DNA of 64,000 nucleotides from CBDCVD01 sp965224015 (GTDB lineage: Bacteria; Pseudomonadota; Alphaproteobacteria; Rhizobiales; CBDCVD01), in the NCBI GenBank assembly GCA_965224015.1, contig OZ245032.1:496001-560000 (forward strand). Reading direction: 5' to 3'. A model generated the notes under the pieces. That model worked only from the letters and a program-made list of their open reading frames with translations. It made no database searches and was not told the DNA's origin. Each line of letters opens with the position of its first letter. Position 1 is the stretch's first letter. A program made the position numbers and the translations under genes. This document shows, piece after piece, positions 1-10,314 of the stretch.

Positions 1-3000
1 GTGGAAGTCACCTATTCCGGCGGTAACAACTACGCCGCCATCTCCACACCCGTCACCGAAGACTTCACCGTCGCGCCGGCGAAAGAGGACGTCGAACTGG
101 TGCTTGTTGAGTCCGGCACGAGCTCAACAGAACTGACAGCAGGTTCGAATGAAAACCTTAAAGCCACGGTGGGTTTTGAATACGAGGCTTTCGTGCGCGT
201 TCAGCAAACAACAGGTAACGCGGCCGTTACCGAAGGCTCTGTATCCATTACACACATAGGCGGCAATCGATTAACCCAGGCTATAAACTGCGACGCTCTT
301 ACGGGTGTAAGAAATGTCGATGACGGTATCGCCTCCTGCACCATTCCCTCGGCGCGGATTACCGAAACCGGAACCCTCGTCCTGAGGGCCACCTACGACC
401 CCGCGCAGGGATCGAACTTCAACGCGGCTGGACCCACAGACCTGAGCCTTCCGGTCAGGGCCTCCGCCACGTCTATCGAATTTGTGGATTCGACCACGAA
501 TCATCCGACTAACACTGCACCAGCAACAGCAGGGGCTCCATTCACTGTCCGCGTTGTGGTAAGCGCACGAACGACCGGCCGCGGCGGGATTGGCCGCATT
601 ACAGATTTACAGTCTGGGGCCGGAGACGTGACACTCAGTGGCACCGGGATTACGTTTGCCGCAGGACAAGGCTGTACGCATGTCAGTGATGGAATATACA
701 ACTGCACGGCCACCGCACCGGCGACGGCGGGCAATGTGACGCTTAACGCCACATTCACCGGCAGCGATGGTGGTGACGGTGTTCAGGAATACCTGAATTC
801 GGCAACTGATACTGATGGCACTACACCCAGTGGTCCGCCGTTAACCCTCACCGTCAACCCGGCGGCGAAGACGGCGACAACCGCCACGTTTGTCGCGAAT
901 GATGCGGGTGCCGCTCTGTCATCTCCTCCAGGTGGAAATCCACAACTTCAACCTCACGCTGGTACCAACTACAGGATTTACGTCAAGGTGGCAGAGCAGA
1001 ATGCCGCAACCACTGCGGTAACCAGGGGCACCGTGAAGGTTACAAAAATAGCTAATGTTGACAAGGACATCAGTTGTGGCCCTCTTAATTCACGTGGCAT
1101 TTCCACCTGCGAAATACCTTATACGGATTTTGGCTCCTCGGACGGTAATAAAGCAATCGAGGTCGCGTTTGCCGCCACGGCGACCCATGCTGAAGCGACA
1201 GCTACGCAGACATATAATGTCATCGCGCCGGTGGCGACGCCGGACGTGGAGATTGTGTCCATCAAACGGCAAACCCCGACCGGCCAGTATGTCAGTGGCG
1301 GCACCGCTGAAGTAACATTTGTGTTATCATTCAATCAGCCGGTCAGCATAGCCGCTGGCGCCTTCGGGTCCGGCAATGCAGCTGTTTCAAATAATATTGC
1401 TAATTTCGATGGTACAAGTTCGGGTTCTGATAACCGCGCATCTGTCAGGTTCGCATTAACAGGACGAGCAGGCGATTTGCACCTTAATATCGCCGATCGG
1501 ACAAAGATTACAGCCCGATCCGACGCCAACAAGCAACTGACCGTAAAGAGTATTACGGATCTCGGCAACCCTGGTGCAGGCAATAGCTTCTATCAAATAT
1601 ACACCATTGATATCACAGCCCCGACCATTGACACCGTTCAATTTTTCCGTGTCCAAAGCGGCCCACCCACAGCAACGACCAGCGCCAACCCGGGCGATAG
1701 GATCAGGATGCTCGTGACCTTCAGCGAAGACATGCAAGCCAGTCCGCTGCCAACCGTCACTCTGCCAACCAATAATCCGACACAAAATGGTTTTGCGGCG
1801 ATTACTTTAGCGCGGGTGGCGGGAGTTCCCGAACAATTCTTCGCGGATTTCACCGTGCCGTCAGGTATCGCCGCTGACGATTACGTATTCACGGTCACTG
1901 CAAATGGAGCATTGGATCGGGCTGGCAACCGGGCCACGGGACAAGAAACCGCAACCCTCACCGTCAACTCCGCCGCCGCGGCGAAAGAGGACGTGGAGCT
2001 GAAGCTTGTTGAGTCCGGCACGAGCGCGAAAGAACTCGCAACAGGTTCGGATGATAGGTTTAAAGCCGCGGTGGGTTTAGGCTACACGGCCTACGTGCGC
2101 GTTCAGGAAACAGCCGCAGGCAAGAAGGCCGTTACCGAAGGCTCTGTATCCATTACAGAAATAGGAGGCAATCCAATAACCCCGGCTATAACCTGCACCG
2201 ATCTTACGGGTGTAGGAGGTGTCAATGACGGTATCGCCAGATGCGTCATTCCCTCGGCGCGGATTACCGAAGCCGGAACCCTCGTCCTGAAGGCCACCTA
2301 CACCCCCGCGGCGGCATCGAACTTCAACGCGGCTGGACCCACAGACCTGAGCCTTCCGGTCAGGGCCACCACCACGTATATCGAATTTGTGGATTCGACT
2401 GTAGGGGCAGTGCAGCGGGCTACCGGAGCAACAGCCACCGCAGGGAAGGAATTCACTGTCCACGTTCGGGTATACGCACGAGCGCGCAGCCGCAGCGGGT
2501 TTAGCGCTAGTCTTGTACCGTCTGGGGCCGGAAACGTGACACTCAGTGGCAACGGGATTACGTTTGCCCCAGGACAAGGCTGTACGTATGTAAGATTTGG
2601 AATATACACCTGCACGGCCACCGCACCGGCGACGGGCCCTGTGACGCTTAACGCCACATTCACCGGCGACGATGGTAAGGACACAACTCAGGACTACCAG
2701 GATTCGTCAACTGATGGTCAAGGGAATAATGGTCCGCCGTTAACCCTCACCGTCAACTCCGCCGCCGCGGCGAAGACGGACGTGGAGCTGGTGCTTGTTG
2801 AGTCCGGCACGAGCACGGCACCACTGACAGGGAATTCGAATAATGACCTTAAAGCCGCGGTGGGTTTTGACTACACGGCCTACGTGCGCGTTCAGCAAAC
2901 AACAACAGGTAACGCGGCCGTTACCAGCGGCACTGTATCCATTACACACATAGGCGGCAATCGATTAACCCAGGCTATAAACTGCGACGCTCTTACGGGT

Positions 3001-6000
3001 GTAACAGGTGTCGATGACGGTATCGCCGGATGCCTCATTCCCGAGGGGCGGATTACCGAAGCCGGAACCCTCGTCCTCAAGGCCGCTTACAATCCTGGGA
3101 CGGCTGCGTTCGAAGCGAAAACCGAAGATCTGGACCTTCTGGTCAGGGCGCTCACCACGTCTATCGAATTTTGGGACAACGGGCAAATTGACAGCGCGAC
3201 AGCAACAGCAGGGGCTCCATTCACTGTCCGCGTTCGGGTAAGGGCACGAACGACCAGCCGCAGCGGGGGCGTCATCATTACAAGTGTACCGTCTGGGGCC
3301 GGAGACGTGACACTCAGGGGCAACGGGATTACGTTTACCACTGGACAAGGCTGTACGTATGACAGTAATGGAATATACAACTGCACGGCAACCGCCCCGG
3401 CGACGGCGTGGGATGTGACGCTTAACGCCACATTCACCGGCAAAGTTGGTAAAGACACAACTAAGGACTACACGGATTCGGAAACTGATACTGATGACAA
3501 TACACCCAGTGGTCCGCCATTAACCCTCACCGTCGACCCGGCGGCGAAGACGGCGACAACCGCCACGTTTGTCGCGAATGATACGGGGGCCGCTCTGTCA
3601 TCTCCTCCAGGTGGAAATCCAGGACTTCGACCTCACGCTGGTACCAACTACAGGATTTACGTCAAGGTGGCAGAGCAGAATGCCCCAGGCAATGCGGTAA
3701 CCAGGGGCACCGTGAAGGTTACAAAAATAGCTAATGTTGACAAGAACATCAGTTGTGGCCCTCCTAATTCACGTGGCATTTCCACCTGCGAAATACCTTA
3801 TACGGATTTTGGCTCCTCGGACGGTAATAAAGCAATCGAGGTCGCGTTTGCCGCCACGGCGACCCATGCTAAAGCGACAGCTACGCAGACATATAATGTC
3901 ATCGCGCCCACCCCCGCGCCGGCGGCGAATGCTGTCGAGTTGGTGCTTGTTACCGGTCCTAACGACCCAACGCCACTGGATACGAATACTCTTGCGAATC
4001 AAGCCACGGTGGGTAGTTTCTACACGGCCTACGTGCGCGTTCAGGAAACAGCCGCAGGCAAGAAGGGCGTTGCCGGGGGAAATTTATCCGTTAGTGTAGA
4101 CATCACCGGGTTAAACCAGATCATACGCCAACGCTTGGGGGGGACAGGTTTGGGGTGCTCCAGTGCCGCAGGTAATGGTGCGGGCATCTATACGTGCAGC
4201 GTTCCCGGGAGGTTTATTATTGATGAGGCCAGACCAGATCTCATCCTTACGGCCAACTACACCGCCGCGCGGGGCTCGGGCTACAGCGATGCTGGACCCA
4301 CAACGCTGACCATTCCAATAAAAGCCGCCACCCCGACGAAGACGGACGTGGAGCTGAAGCTTGTTGAGTCCGGCACGAGCTCAACAGAACTGACAGCAGG
4401 TTCGAATGATAGGTTTAAAGCCACGGTGGGTTTTAGCTACGCGGCCTTCGTGCGCGTTCAGCAAACAACAACAGGCAAGGCGGCCGTAACCGAGGGCTCT
4501 GTATCCATTACAGAAATAGGCGGCAATCCAATAACGCCGGCTATAACCTGCAGCGCTCTTACGGGTGTAAGAGATGTCGATGACGGTATCGCCAGATGCT
4601 TCATTCTCGAGGACAGGATTACCGAAGCCGGAACCCTCGTCCTGAAGGCCACCTACACCCCCGCGGCGGCATCGAACTTCAACGCGGCTGGACCCACAGA
4701 CCTGAGCCTGCCGGTCAGGGCCTCCGCCACGTCTATCCAATTTTGGGATACGAGCCAGAGGCAGCAGGCTACCGGAGCATCAGCCGCCGCAGGGCGCGAA
4801 TTCACCGTCAGCGTTCGGGTACTGGCACGAACGACCTTCTCCAACGGGGCGCCCCGCGTTACAACTGTACTGTCTGGGGCCGGAGACGTGACACTCACAG
4901 GCATCGGGTCTAGTCCCATAGACTGCACGTATGACAATAACATTGTCGGAATATACAACTGCACGGCCACCGCACCGGCGACGGGCCCTGTGACGCTTAA
5001 CGCCACATTCACCGGCAGCGATGGTGGTGACGGTGTTCAGGAATACCTGAATTCGGCAACTGATACTGATTTCAGTACACCCAATGGTCCGCCGTTAACC
5101 CTCACCGTTGCCGATGCGCCGCGGATTACCAAAATCGAGCGCCAAACTCCCCCGAACGAGCGGACCAACGCCGCTTCTATCACGTGGCTTGTCACGTTTA
5201 GCGCCAATGTGGACATCGATGCAAACGCCTTCGGGTTGATTCAAGGCTCAACGCGGGTGGCGCAAACCCCGACGACCCCAGCCGTAACAAACGTTAATAC
5301 CGTGCGTGTAACGGCTACCACGATCGATAATCGGGAAGGCGACGTGACGCTGACGGTCGACCTAAATGCAGTCTCGCTGGCGAGCGCCTCGAGCGTCAAG
5401 CTCGCCAGCGCAAGGCCGAACCCCTACGAAAAATATACGGTGGACCGGGTCGCCCCGACGTATACGACAAGCCCCGGCTCCGTTGCGCCGGGCGCCACAA
5501 TCACGTTTACGTTGGATTTCAACGAAGACATGCAAGCGAGCCCCTTGCCGACGATCACGACCTCGACAGCCGGTGTTCAGGTGGGTACTGTAAGCCATGG
5601 CGGTCCCGGCGATGCTGATAAATTCACCGCTCAAATCACCGTCCCGGACAGCTTTAGCGGTACGTCATTGGCGCTCGCCATTGGCAATTTGAATGACGTG
5701 AAAGATCTGGCCGGCAACCCGGCTTCCCAGACACCTGCTGCACGAACCGTAACCCTCACAGTTGCGCCAATGACCGTCACGAGTGTGGAAGTCACAACAT
5801 CCGGCACACCATCTAACCAACCACAAATCGGCGATACCGTCACCATCACCGCCACCGTAAAGGCAGGAAGCGCATCAGGACCTGCGGTCAATGGCGTCGG
5901 AAGGGTGACATTTGCTTTTTCCAATACGGGGCAGGCAACGAATCAGGGCCTGAACGCACCGACGTGTATCGGTCTTACCAATAATGCTGGCACCCCTGAT

Positions 6001-9000
6001 GCCAGCGGCGAGGTAAGGTGTACCTACACCGTGCAAAATACCGGCGCCTATTCCGTTGTCGCGACATTCACCGATGCCACCGGCAGCCGCGCAGGCTCCA
6101 ACTCGGGAACGGCTAAACCTATCCCGGCAGCGACAAAAATTGCCTATGCTGTCCAGGCGAATGATATCACGGTCAGCAGGGATCCCACAGTGGGGAAAGA
6201 GGTGATCGTCACCTTTGCGCCTAAAAAGCCCACGGGTGCGCCGACAGATGCTCCTGATCCCAACCCTTCGGCTGTTACCATTGTAGTCAAACAAGGGAAT
6301 GCACCTATAGCTTGCGATCCATCATCTGCAGTTGGCGAGTGCAAATTCACACCAAAAGCCGCCGGGCCATACACGGTCGAGGTCACGGGCTTTACCGATC
6401 CGGCATATGAATTTGGCTCATCGGCACCTCAGTCCTTCACGGTCGCGCGGGCCTCTACCCAGATCGCGTTTGAGGCCACTCCGTCTATTCCGAAGAGGGT
6501 CGCGCAAAACGGCCGGTTGGTGTTCAAGGTCAAGGTGACCATCGACGGCCCCACTACGCCCTTGCCGAACGGACATGGGGGCGCAGTTAAGGCAACCCTT
6601 GGAGGGCAGGAAGTCACCTGCACGGAGGACACGGCCTCTTCCGGCATTTTCACCTGCACGTTCTCCCCGGGGGCATTTAACGGCCTTACGCAACAACAGG
6701 GATATAAATTAAAAGCGGAATATGAAGCCCCGGCGAATTACGATAAGAGCACCACACCGTCCGCGCAAGAGCCAGAGATCACGATCGTTGCGCCGGCAGC
6801 TAATCCCACCGTTGCCGTCACCGTCGATTATGACGCGAGCACGCCAGACGTTGTCGATACCGCCCCGCCGACATTATCGGCGACGAACAAGAATATCGAG
6901 GTGATCGCCACCATCCGCGGCACCAGTGCCGTGCCGATGCAACAAACCGATGGCACCGTGAAGTTCACCGGCCTGCCAACGGGCGCTACTATTGTGAGTG
7001 GTGGTGGGAACTGCAATGGGGTGGGGCTCGTCCAGGCTGCAGCAGGAACGCCCACTGAATTTAAAGCTTCCTGCGTCTTCACGCCGGTTGCTGGTACCCT
7101 TGCCGGTACTTATAAAGTGACGGCCGAATTTGTTCCTAACCCGGCTGCAAATCCTGCGAAGTTCAATTCTGCCAGCGACACCGTTGACGTTGTGCTCAAT
7201 GCCGGCAAGCCGACAGTTAATAACGCCCCGCAGAATAACAGGCTCGTCTTCAAGGCAAACCCGGCACAAGGCAACAACCCGCCACAGGGGGAGGTCCCCT
7301 TCGATGATGCGAACTTCGGTGCGCCGCAAGCCGGCGCGGGAGGCCGACTAGGCAAGGTAACCTTCGATGTGGTGGATAAAAATGGCAAGCCGCCGCAAGG
7401 GCCAGGGCCAGGACCCAACGGCGGCTGGAGCAACATTCCTCACAATCAGCAGCCAGCCGCCAGAGCGTTACTGCGGCCCGGTGTTTATCGTTTCACCATG
7501 AAAATTCCGCAATCTGCGCCAGGAGGACAGGCGAGCCAGCAGGGCAGAACGCCTGCGCCACAGCCATTTACGCAGGACTTTACGGTACAAATCGTAGCGC
7601 CAGCGACGCAGGCCGCCACACAGCCGGCTGCGACCAAGGGAAAGATCGTTGTTCAGCTGGATACCAACGGCGGCGGCGATGGGCTGCAGGCGCACGCCTT
7701 TACGGCAACACCGGCTTTGGGAACCCTTGGGACAGGCTTTACGCTGACAACCACGAAAACCCAGACAAGCGATAGCAAGGACTCTGGCGATTTAGACCCG
7801 AACACTTATACGATCACGGCGACGGACTTTGCCGGCACCGACTATAGTCTGTCGGATATTGGCTGTATCGTTACCGGGACTGGGTCACGCGGTAGTACAA
7901 CAACCCCGACAGCCTCCGATCGAAAGGTAGAGGTGGTACTGAATGCGAACGATATAGTAACGTGTGTGTTCTCTGCGGCTTACGCGCCGAAGGCTTCGGT
8001 TGCGACGGCAGAGAAAACACGGCAAATGGTGACCGATTATCTGGGGGATCGCAACGCCATGCTGCTCGCCCATGGGGTGGATATGGACAGCCGCCTGAAC
8101 CGCCTGCGCCAGGGAGGCCGAAGCGGCCAGGTCGGCGGTACTCTCAGCGTCAATCTGGGCCAGTCGCAAGACGCCACCGCCTCCGCCTTTTCCATGGACC
8201 TGCGCACCTCCCTGCCCGGCGATGTCAGCGTCACCGACGATGCCATCACCTTTGCCGCCAGCACCAGTCGTCTGCGACAAACGGGGCTGTTCGGCGCCGA
8301 TATCGGTGATGACGACGATATCATGTCGGGGGATATTGGCGATGTGAGCGAGGCTTCCGGGACGCCGCAGATGCGCTGGGATGTGTGGATCGAAGGGCGT
8401 ATTGCGCGCTTTGATAGCCGCAACAACAAGGACGGCAGGTTCGGGGTTGTCTATCTGGGCGCCGACTATCTGATCACCCCAGACGTTCTCATCGGCCTGA
8501 TGGCCCAGTACGATTGGCTGAAGAAAGACTACGACACCAATGGCCACGTTAAGGGCCAGGGCTGGATGGTCGGGCCTTACGCGGCCTTGCGCTTTGGTGA
8601 GGCCCTTTATCTGGACGTGCAGGCGCGTGCGGGGCGTTCCTCCAACGACATCACGCCTGTGGGCACCTATACGGATAAATTCAAGACCACCCGCTGGTTC
8701 GTCAGCGGCAAGCTGAGCGGCGACTTTGATTACGGCGACTGGACCATCCGTCCTGGCATCAAGGTGCAGTATATCGGTGAGAAGCAAAAGGCCTATACGG
8801 ACAGTCTGGGCAACCGGATCGCGGCACAAACGGTATCGGAAGGCGATGTACGCGCCGGGCCGCGCATTGCCTATACCTATAACCTCGCCGATGGCGGCAC
8901 GCTGATCCCCTGGGCGGAGTTTGAAGGGGTTTATACGTTTGGCAGCAAGGGCAAGTTCAGCAAGGGCACCTACGCCTCCGACATCCACGGGCTATCGGGG

Positions 9001-9129
9001 AGTATTGAGGCGGGCTTTGACTGGCGCATGCCGGCGGGGGCAATGTTCTCGCTGTCGGGCTCCTACGACGGCATCGGCTCCGGCTCCAAGAGCTACGGCG
9101 CCCGGGCCCGCATCGACATCCCGTTCTAG
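1..9129 (+). CDS. giant autotransporter adhesin-like protein, N-terminus cut off by window edge
   Basis: The frame is open from base 1, so the GTG there is probably not the true start and the signal peptide should lie upstream. The passenger is made of recurring Ig-like modules. Module X (VELxLVESGTS...) lies near residues 30-155, 660-790, 922-1050, 1308-1440 (divergent) and 1446-1575. Module Y (SIEFxD...GPPLTLTV) lies near 157-285, 790-917, 1050-1178 and 1575-1702. Module Z lies near 290-410 and 1180-1300. Two modules with an invasin/bacterial-Ig look (TFSEDMQASPLP) lie near 412-655 and 1703-1920. X and Y each carry a conserved cysteine pair. Further Ig-like domains, then a Pro/Gly/Asn-rich stretch near 2414-2527, lead to a C-terminal beta-barrel from about 2790 to 3042 that ends in IDIPF, the terminal Phe typical of outer-membrane barrels. 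Family knowledge makes it a type V secreted surface protein; its ligand is unknown. No linked operon is visible. Confidence 0.85.
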   Translation: MEVTYSGGNNYAAISTPVTEDFTVAPAKEDVELVLVESGTSSTELTAGSNENLKATVGFEYEAFVRVQQTTGNAAVTEGSVSITHIGGNRLTQAINCDALTGVRNVDDGIASCTIPSARITETGTLVLRATYDPAQGSNFNAAGPTDLSLPVRASATSIEFVDSTTNHPTNTAPATAGAPFTVRVVVSARTTGRGGIGRITDLQSGAGDVTLSGTGITFAAGQGCTHVSDGIYNCTATAPATAGNVTLNATFTGSDGGDGVQEYLNSATDTDGTTPSGPPLTLTVNPAAKTATTATFVANDAGAALSSPPGGNPQLQPHAGTNYRIYVKVAEQNAATTAVTRGTVKVTKIANVDKDISCGPLNSRGISTCEIPYTDFGSSDGNKAIEVAFAATATHAEATATQTYNVIAPVATPDVEIVSIKRQTPTGQYVSGGTAEVTFVLSFNQPVSIAAGAFGSGNAAVSNNIANFDGTSSGSDNRASVRFALTGRAGDLHLNIADRTKITARSDANKQLTVKSITDLGNPGAGNSFYQIYTIDITAPTIDTVQFFRVQSGPPTATTSANPGDRIRMLVTFSEDMQASPLPTVTLPTNNPTQNGFAAITLARVAGVPEQFFADFTVPSGIAADDYVFTVTANGALDRAGNRATGQETATLTVNSAAAAKEDVELKLVESGTSAKELATGSDDRFKAAVGLGYTAYVRVQETAAGKKAVTEGSVSITEIGGNPITPAITCTDLTGVGGVNDGIARCVIPSARITEAGTLVLKATYTPAAASNFNAAGPTDLSLPVRATTTYIEFVDSTVGAVQRATGATATAGKEFTVHVRVYARARSRSGFSASLVPSGAGNVTLSGNGITFAPGQGCTYVRFGIYTCTATAPATGPVTLNATFTGDDGKDTTQDYQDSSTDGQGNNGPPLTLTVNSAAAAKTDVELVLVESGTSTAPLTGNSNNDLKAAVGFDYTAYVRVQQTTTGNAAVTSGTVSITHIGGNRLTQAINCDALTGVTGVDDGIAGCLIPEGRITEAGTLVLKAAYNPGTAAFEAKTEDLDLLVRALTTSIEFWDNGQIDSATATAGAPFTVRVRVRARTTSRSGGVIITSVPSGAGDVTLRGNGITFTTGQGCTYDSNGIYNCTATAPATAWDVTLNATFTGKVGKDTTKDYTDSETDTDDNTPSGPPLTLTVDPAAKTATTATFVANDTGAALSSPPGGNPGLRPHAGTNYRIYVKVAEQNAPGNAVTRGTVKVTKIANVDKNISCGPPNSRGISTCEIPYTDFGSSDGNKAIEVAFAATATHAKATATQTYNVIAPTPAPAANAVELVLVTGPNDPTPLDTNTLANQATVGSFYTAYVRVQETAAGKKGVAGGNLSVSVDITGLNQIIRQRLGGTGLGCSSAAGNGAGIYTCSVPGRFIIDEARPDLILTANYTAARGSGYSDAGPTTLTIPIKAATPTKTDVELKLVESGTSSTELTAGSNDRFKATVGFSYAAFVRVQQTTTGKAAVTEGSVSITEIGGNPITPAITCSALTGVRDVDDGIARCFILEDRITEAGTLVLKATYTPAAASNFNAAGPTDLSLPVRASATSIQFWDTSQRQQATGASAAAGREFTVSVRVLARTTFSNGAPRVTTVLSGAGDVTLTGIGSSPIDCTYDNNIVGIYNCTATAPATGPVTLNATFTGSDGGDGVQEYLNSATDTDFSTPNGPPLTLTVADAPRITKIERQTPPNERTNAASITWLVTFSANVDIDANAFGLIQGSTRVAQTPTTPAVTNVNTVRVTATTIDNREGDVTLTVDLNAVSLASASSVKLASARPNPYEKYTVDRVAPTYTTSPGSVAPGATITFTLDFNEDMQASPLPTITTSTAGVQVGTVSHGGPGDADKFTAQITVPDSFSGTSLALAIGNLNDVKDLAGNPASQTPAARTVTLTVAPMTVTSVEVTTSGTPSNQPQIGDTVTITATVKAGSASGPAVNGVGRVTFAFSNTGQATNQGLNAPTCIGLTNNAGTPDASGEVRCTYTVQNTGAYSVVATFTDATGSRAGSNSGTAKPIPAATKIAYAVQANDITVSRDPTVGKEVIVTFAPKKPTGAPTDAPDPNPSAVTIVVKQGNAPIACDPSSAVGECKFTPKAAGPYTVEVTGFTDPAYEFGSSAPQSFTVARASTQIAFEATPSIPKRVAQNGRLVFKVKVTIDGPTTPLPNGHGGAVKATLGGQEVTCTEDTASSGIFTCTFSPGAFNGLTQQQGYKLKAEYEAPANYDKSTTPSAQEPEITIVAPAANPTVAVTVDYDASTPDVVDTAPPTLSATNKNIEVIATIRGTSAVPMQQTDGTVKFTGLPTGATIVSGGGNCNGVGLVQAAAGTPTEFKASCVFTPVAGTLAGTYKVTAEFVPNPAANPAKFNSASDTVDVVLNAGKPTVNNAPQNNRLVFKANPAQGNNPPQGEVPFDDANFGAPQAGAGGRLGKVTFDVVDKNGKPPQGPGPGPNGGWSNIPHNQQPAARALLRPGVYRFTMKIPQSAPGGQASQQGRTPAPQPFTQDFTVQIVAPATQAATQPAATKGKIVVQLDTNGGGDGLQAHAFTATPALGTLGTGFTLTTTKTQTSDSKDSGDLDPNTYTITATDFAGTDYSLSDIGCIVTGTGSRGSTTTPTASDRKVEVVLNANDIVTCVFSAAYAPKASVATAEKTRQMVTDYLGDRNAMLLAHGVDMDSRLNRLRQGGRSGQVGGTLSVNLGQSQDATASAFSMDLRTSLPGDVSVTDDAITFAASTSRLRQTGLFGADIGDDDDIMSGDIGDVSEASGTPQMRWDVWIEGRIARFDSRNNKDGRFGVVYLGADYLITPDVLIGLMAQYDWLKKDYDTNGHVKGQGWMVGPYAALRFGEALYLDVQARAGRSSNDITPVGTYTDKFKTTRWFVSGKLSGDFDYGDWTIRPGIKVQYIGEKQKAYTDSLGNRIAAQTVSEGDVRAGPRIAYTYNLADGGTLIPWAEFEGVYTFGSKGKFSKGTYASDIHGLSGSIEAGFDWRMPAGAMFSLSGSYDGIGSGSKSYGARARIDIPF

Positions 9130-9134
9130 CGTAT

Positions 9135-9237
9135 ATACCAGCGGTATGGGCTTTATAGACACGCCGTCTGGTGTAAAGCCTTGCCAACACACCTCTTTGA
9201 CGCCAACCCATGCGTCATTGTCAAGGGCCCTTGGTAT
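9135..9237 (+). repeat. family A repeat, copy 1
   Basis: About 103 bp, starting ATACCAGCGG and ending CCCTTGGTAT. It lies 5 bp after the autotransporter stop and abuts the decayed transposase that follows, whose 5' part is missing. The imperfect terminal inverted repeat (ATACCA/TGGTAT) and dispersed copies fit a MITE. Confidence 0.85.
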
Positions 9238-9655
9238 TAAAGCGCCTGAAAACCTGGCTTGGCCGTACCATTCGTGACATCAAACGCAATATTAAAGGCA
9301 ACAAGGCCCACCAGGAGGCTTTCCTGCGGCCCCTGTGGCTGGCCGAGCGGGTGATGACTCAGAAGCCGCGGGATAATATTGCAAAGAAAGTCTATAGCCT
9401 GCATGCTCCCGAGGTAGAGTGTATCGGCAAGGGAAAGGCCCACAAGCCTTACGAGTTTGGCGTCAAGGCATCGGTGGCCACCACGCTCAAGCGTTCAAAG
9501 GGGGGTCAGTTCGCCATTCATGCCAAGGCATTGCCGGGCAGGCCGTATGATGGTCACACACTTGCCAGCGTCATTCCTGCGATTGAGGAAATCACCGGCG
9601 CAGTCCTCAAGCGTATTCTCGCAGACGCCGGCTACAAGGGCCACAACGCCCCCTT

Positions 9656-9794
9656 TAGATCAGCATGGCGTTAGCTGTACCCATTTTGCCAGGAGTAAAG
9701 CTAACGCCATAAAGCTGATCGCCCTGAAATCTATAGCAAAATGCGAGAAAAATACGGAATGCCCATGATTCCAATTAAACGCATTTTGCTATAG
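9656..9794 (+). repeat. family B repeat, full-length copy inside transposase
   Basis: About 139 bp, TAGATCAGCATGG... to ...GCATTTTGCTATAG. It has two hairpin-forming halves: the first pairs GATCAGC with GCTGATC, the second pairs CTATAGCAAAATGCG with its complement. It splits the transposase after the GYKGHNAP codons. Confidence 0.85.
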
Positions 9795-9888
9795 TCACAA
9801 GTTTCGGGTCTTTACCGCCGGCCAGAAACGAAGGGTGACACCGGCCATCAAACGCCAGATAAGACGACGGGCAGCAATTGAGCCGGTG

Positions 9889-9991
9889 ATACCAGCGGTA
9901 TTGGCTTTGTGTACACGCTGACTTGTGTGTCGTATTGATAAGACAACGGTTTTACGCTGGGCCAGGAGTCAAACGCAAGGCCCCTTGGTAT
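9889..9991 (+). repeat. family A repeat, copy 2, inside transposase
   Basis: A diverged copy inserted between the EPV and MGHLK codons of the decayed transposase. Removing ACCAGCGG...CTTGGTA restores the frame, and TGAT is then present on both sides. This is the clearest view in the window of the element's boundaries and target duplication. Confidence 0.8.
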
Positions 9992-10214
9992 GATGGGTCA
10001 TCTCAAGTCAGGGCACCGCATGGATCGGAACTATCTTGCTCATGAACAAGGCGATGCCATCAACCCGATCCTTGCAGCCGCAGGCTACAACTTCCGCCTT
10101 ATCCTCAAATGGATCAAGGCTTTTTGGTTCAAAATCTGGATCATGTGGATAGTCAATCAATCAGCCAAAATCGCATAGTTCACAATCGGCGAAATAGGGC
10201 GGCTCAATGTCCTC

Positions 10215-10233
10215 TTAGATCAACATGGGGCTT
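10215..10233 (+). repeat. family B remnant at left edge of IS630 copy 1
   Basis: The 19 bases starting TAGATCAACATGGGG match the start of family B. The rest is replaced by the IS630 end at 10234. Confidence 0.5.
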
Positions 10234-10314
10234 GAGCATTTCCGGCGAAATTGGAATCGAATGGTGGTTTACAGATTTGGCTTTTTCTGATTCAAGGTAT
10301 CAGGAGGATTTATC

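Larger units (their letters stand above)
9238..10178 (+). pseudogene. decayed IS5-superfamily transposase interrupted by two repeats
   Basis: Three collinear pieces read as one transposase once the insertions are removed. Piece 1 (9238-9655) includes KVYSLHAPEVECIGKGKAH and ends ADAGYKGHNAP. Piece 2 (9795-9889) reads KFRVFTAGQKRRVTP up to AAIEPV. Piece 3 (9992-10178) resumes MGHLKSGHRMDRNYLAH with a final AAAGYNFR. A family B repeat separates pieces 1 and 2, and a family A repeat separates pieces 2 and 3. The N-terminal third is absent, replaced by family A copy 1. The DDE-type H-x-R-x(3)-Y-rich C-terminus is typical of IS5-like elements (family knowledge). It cannot make an active enzyme. 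Confidence 0.8.

Noticed and set aside
7885..8988. Long minus-strand open frame (367 codons) opposite the autotransporter barrel
   Set aside because: It mirrors the codon structure of the real plus-strand barrel, has no family signature and no ribosome site; GC-rich third positions create such shadows.
9656..9794. Riboswitch or structured regulatory RNA
   Set aside because: The hairpins belong to a dispersed repeat found in more than ten places, including inside a dead transposase.
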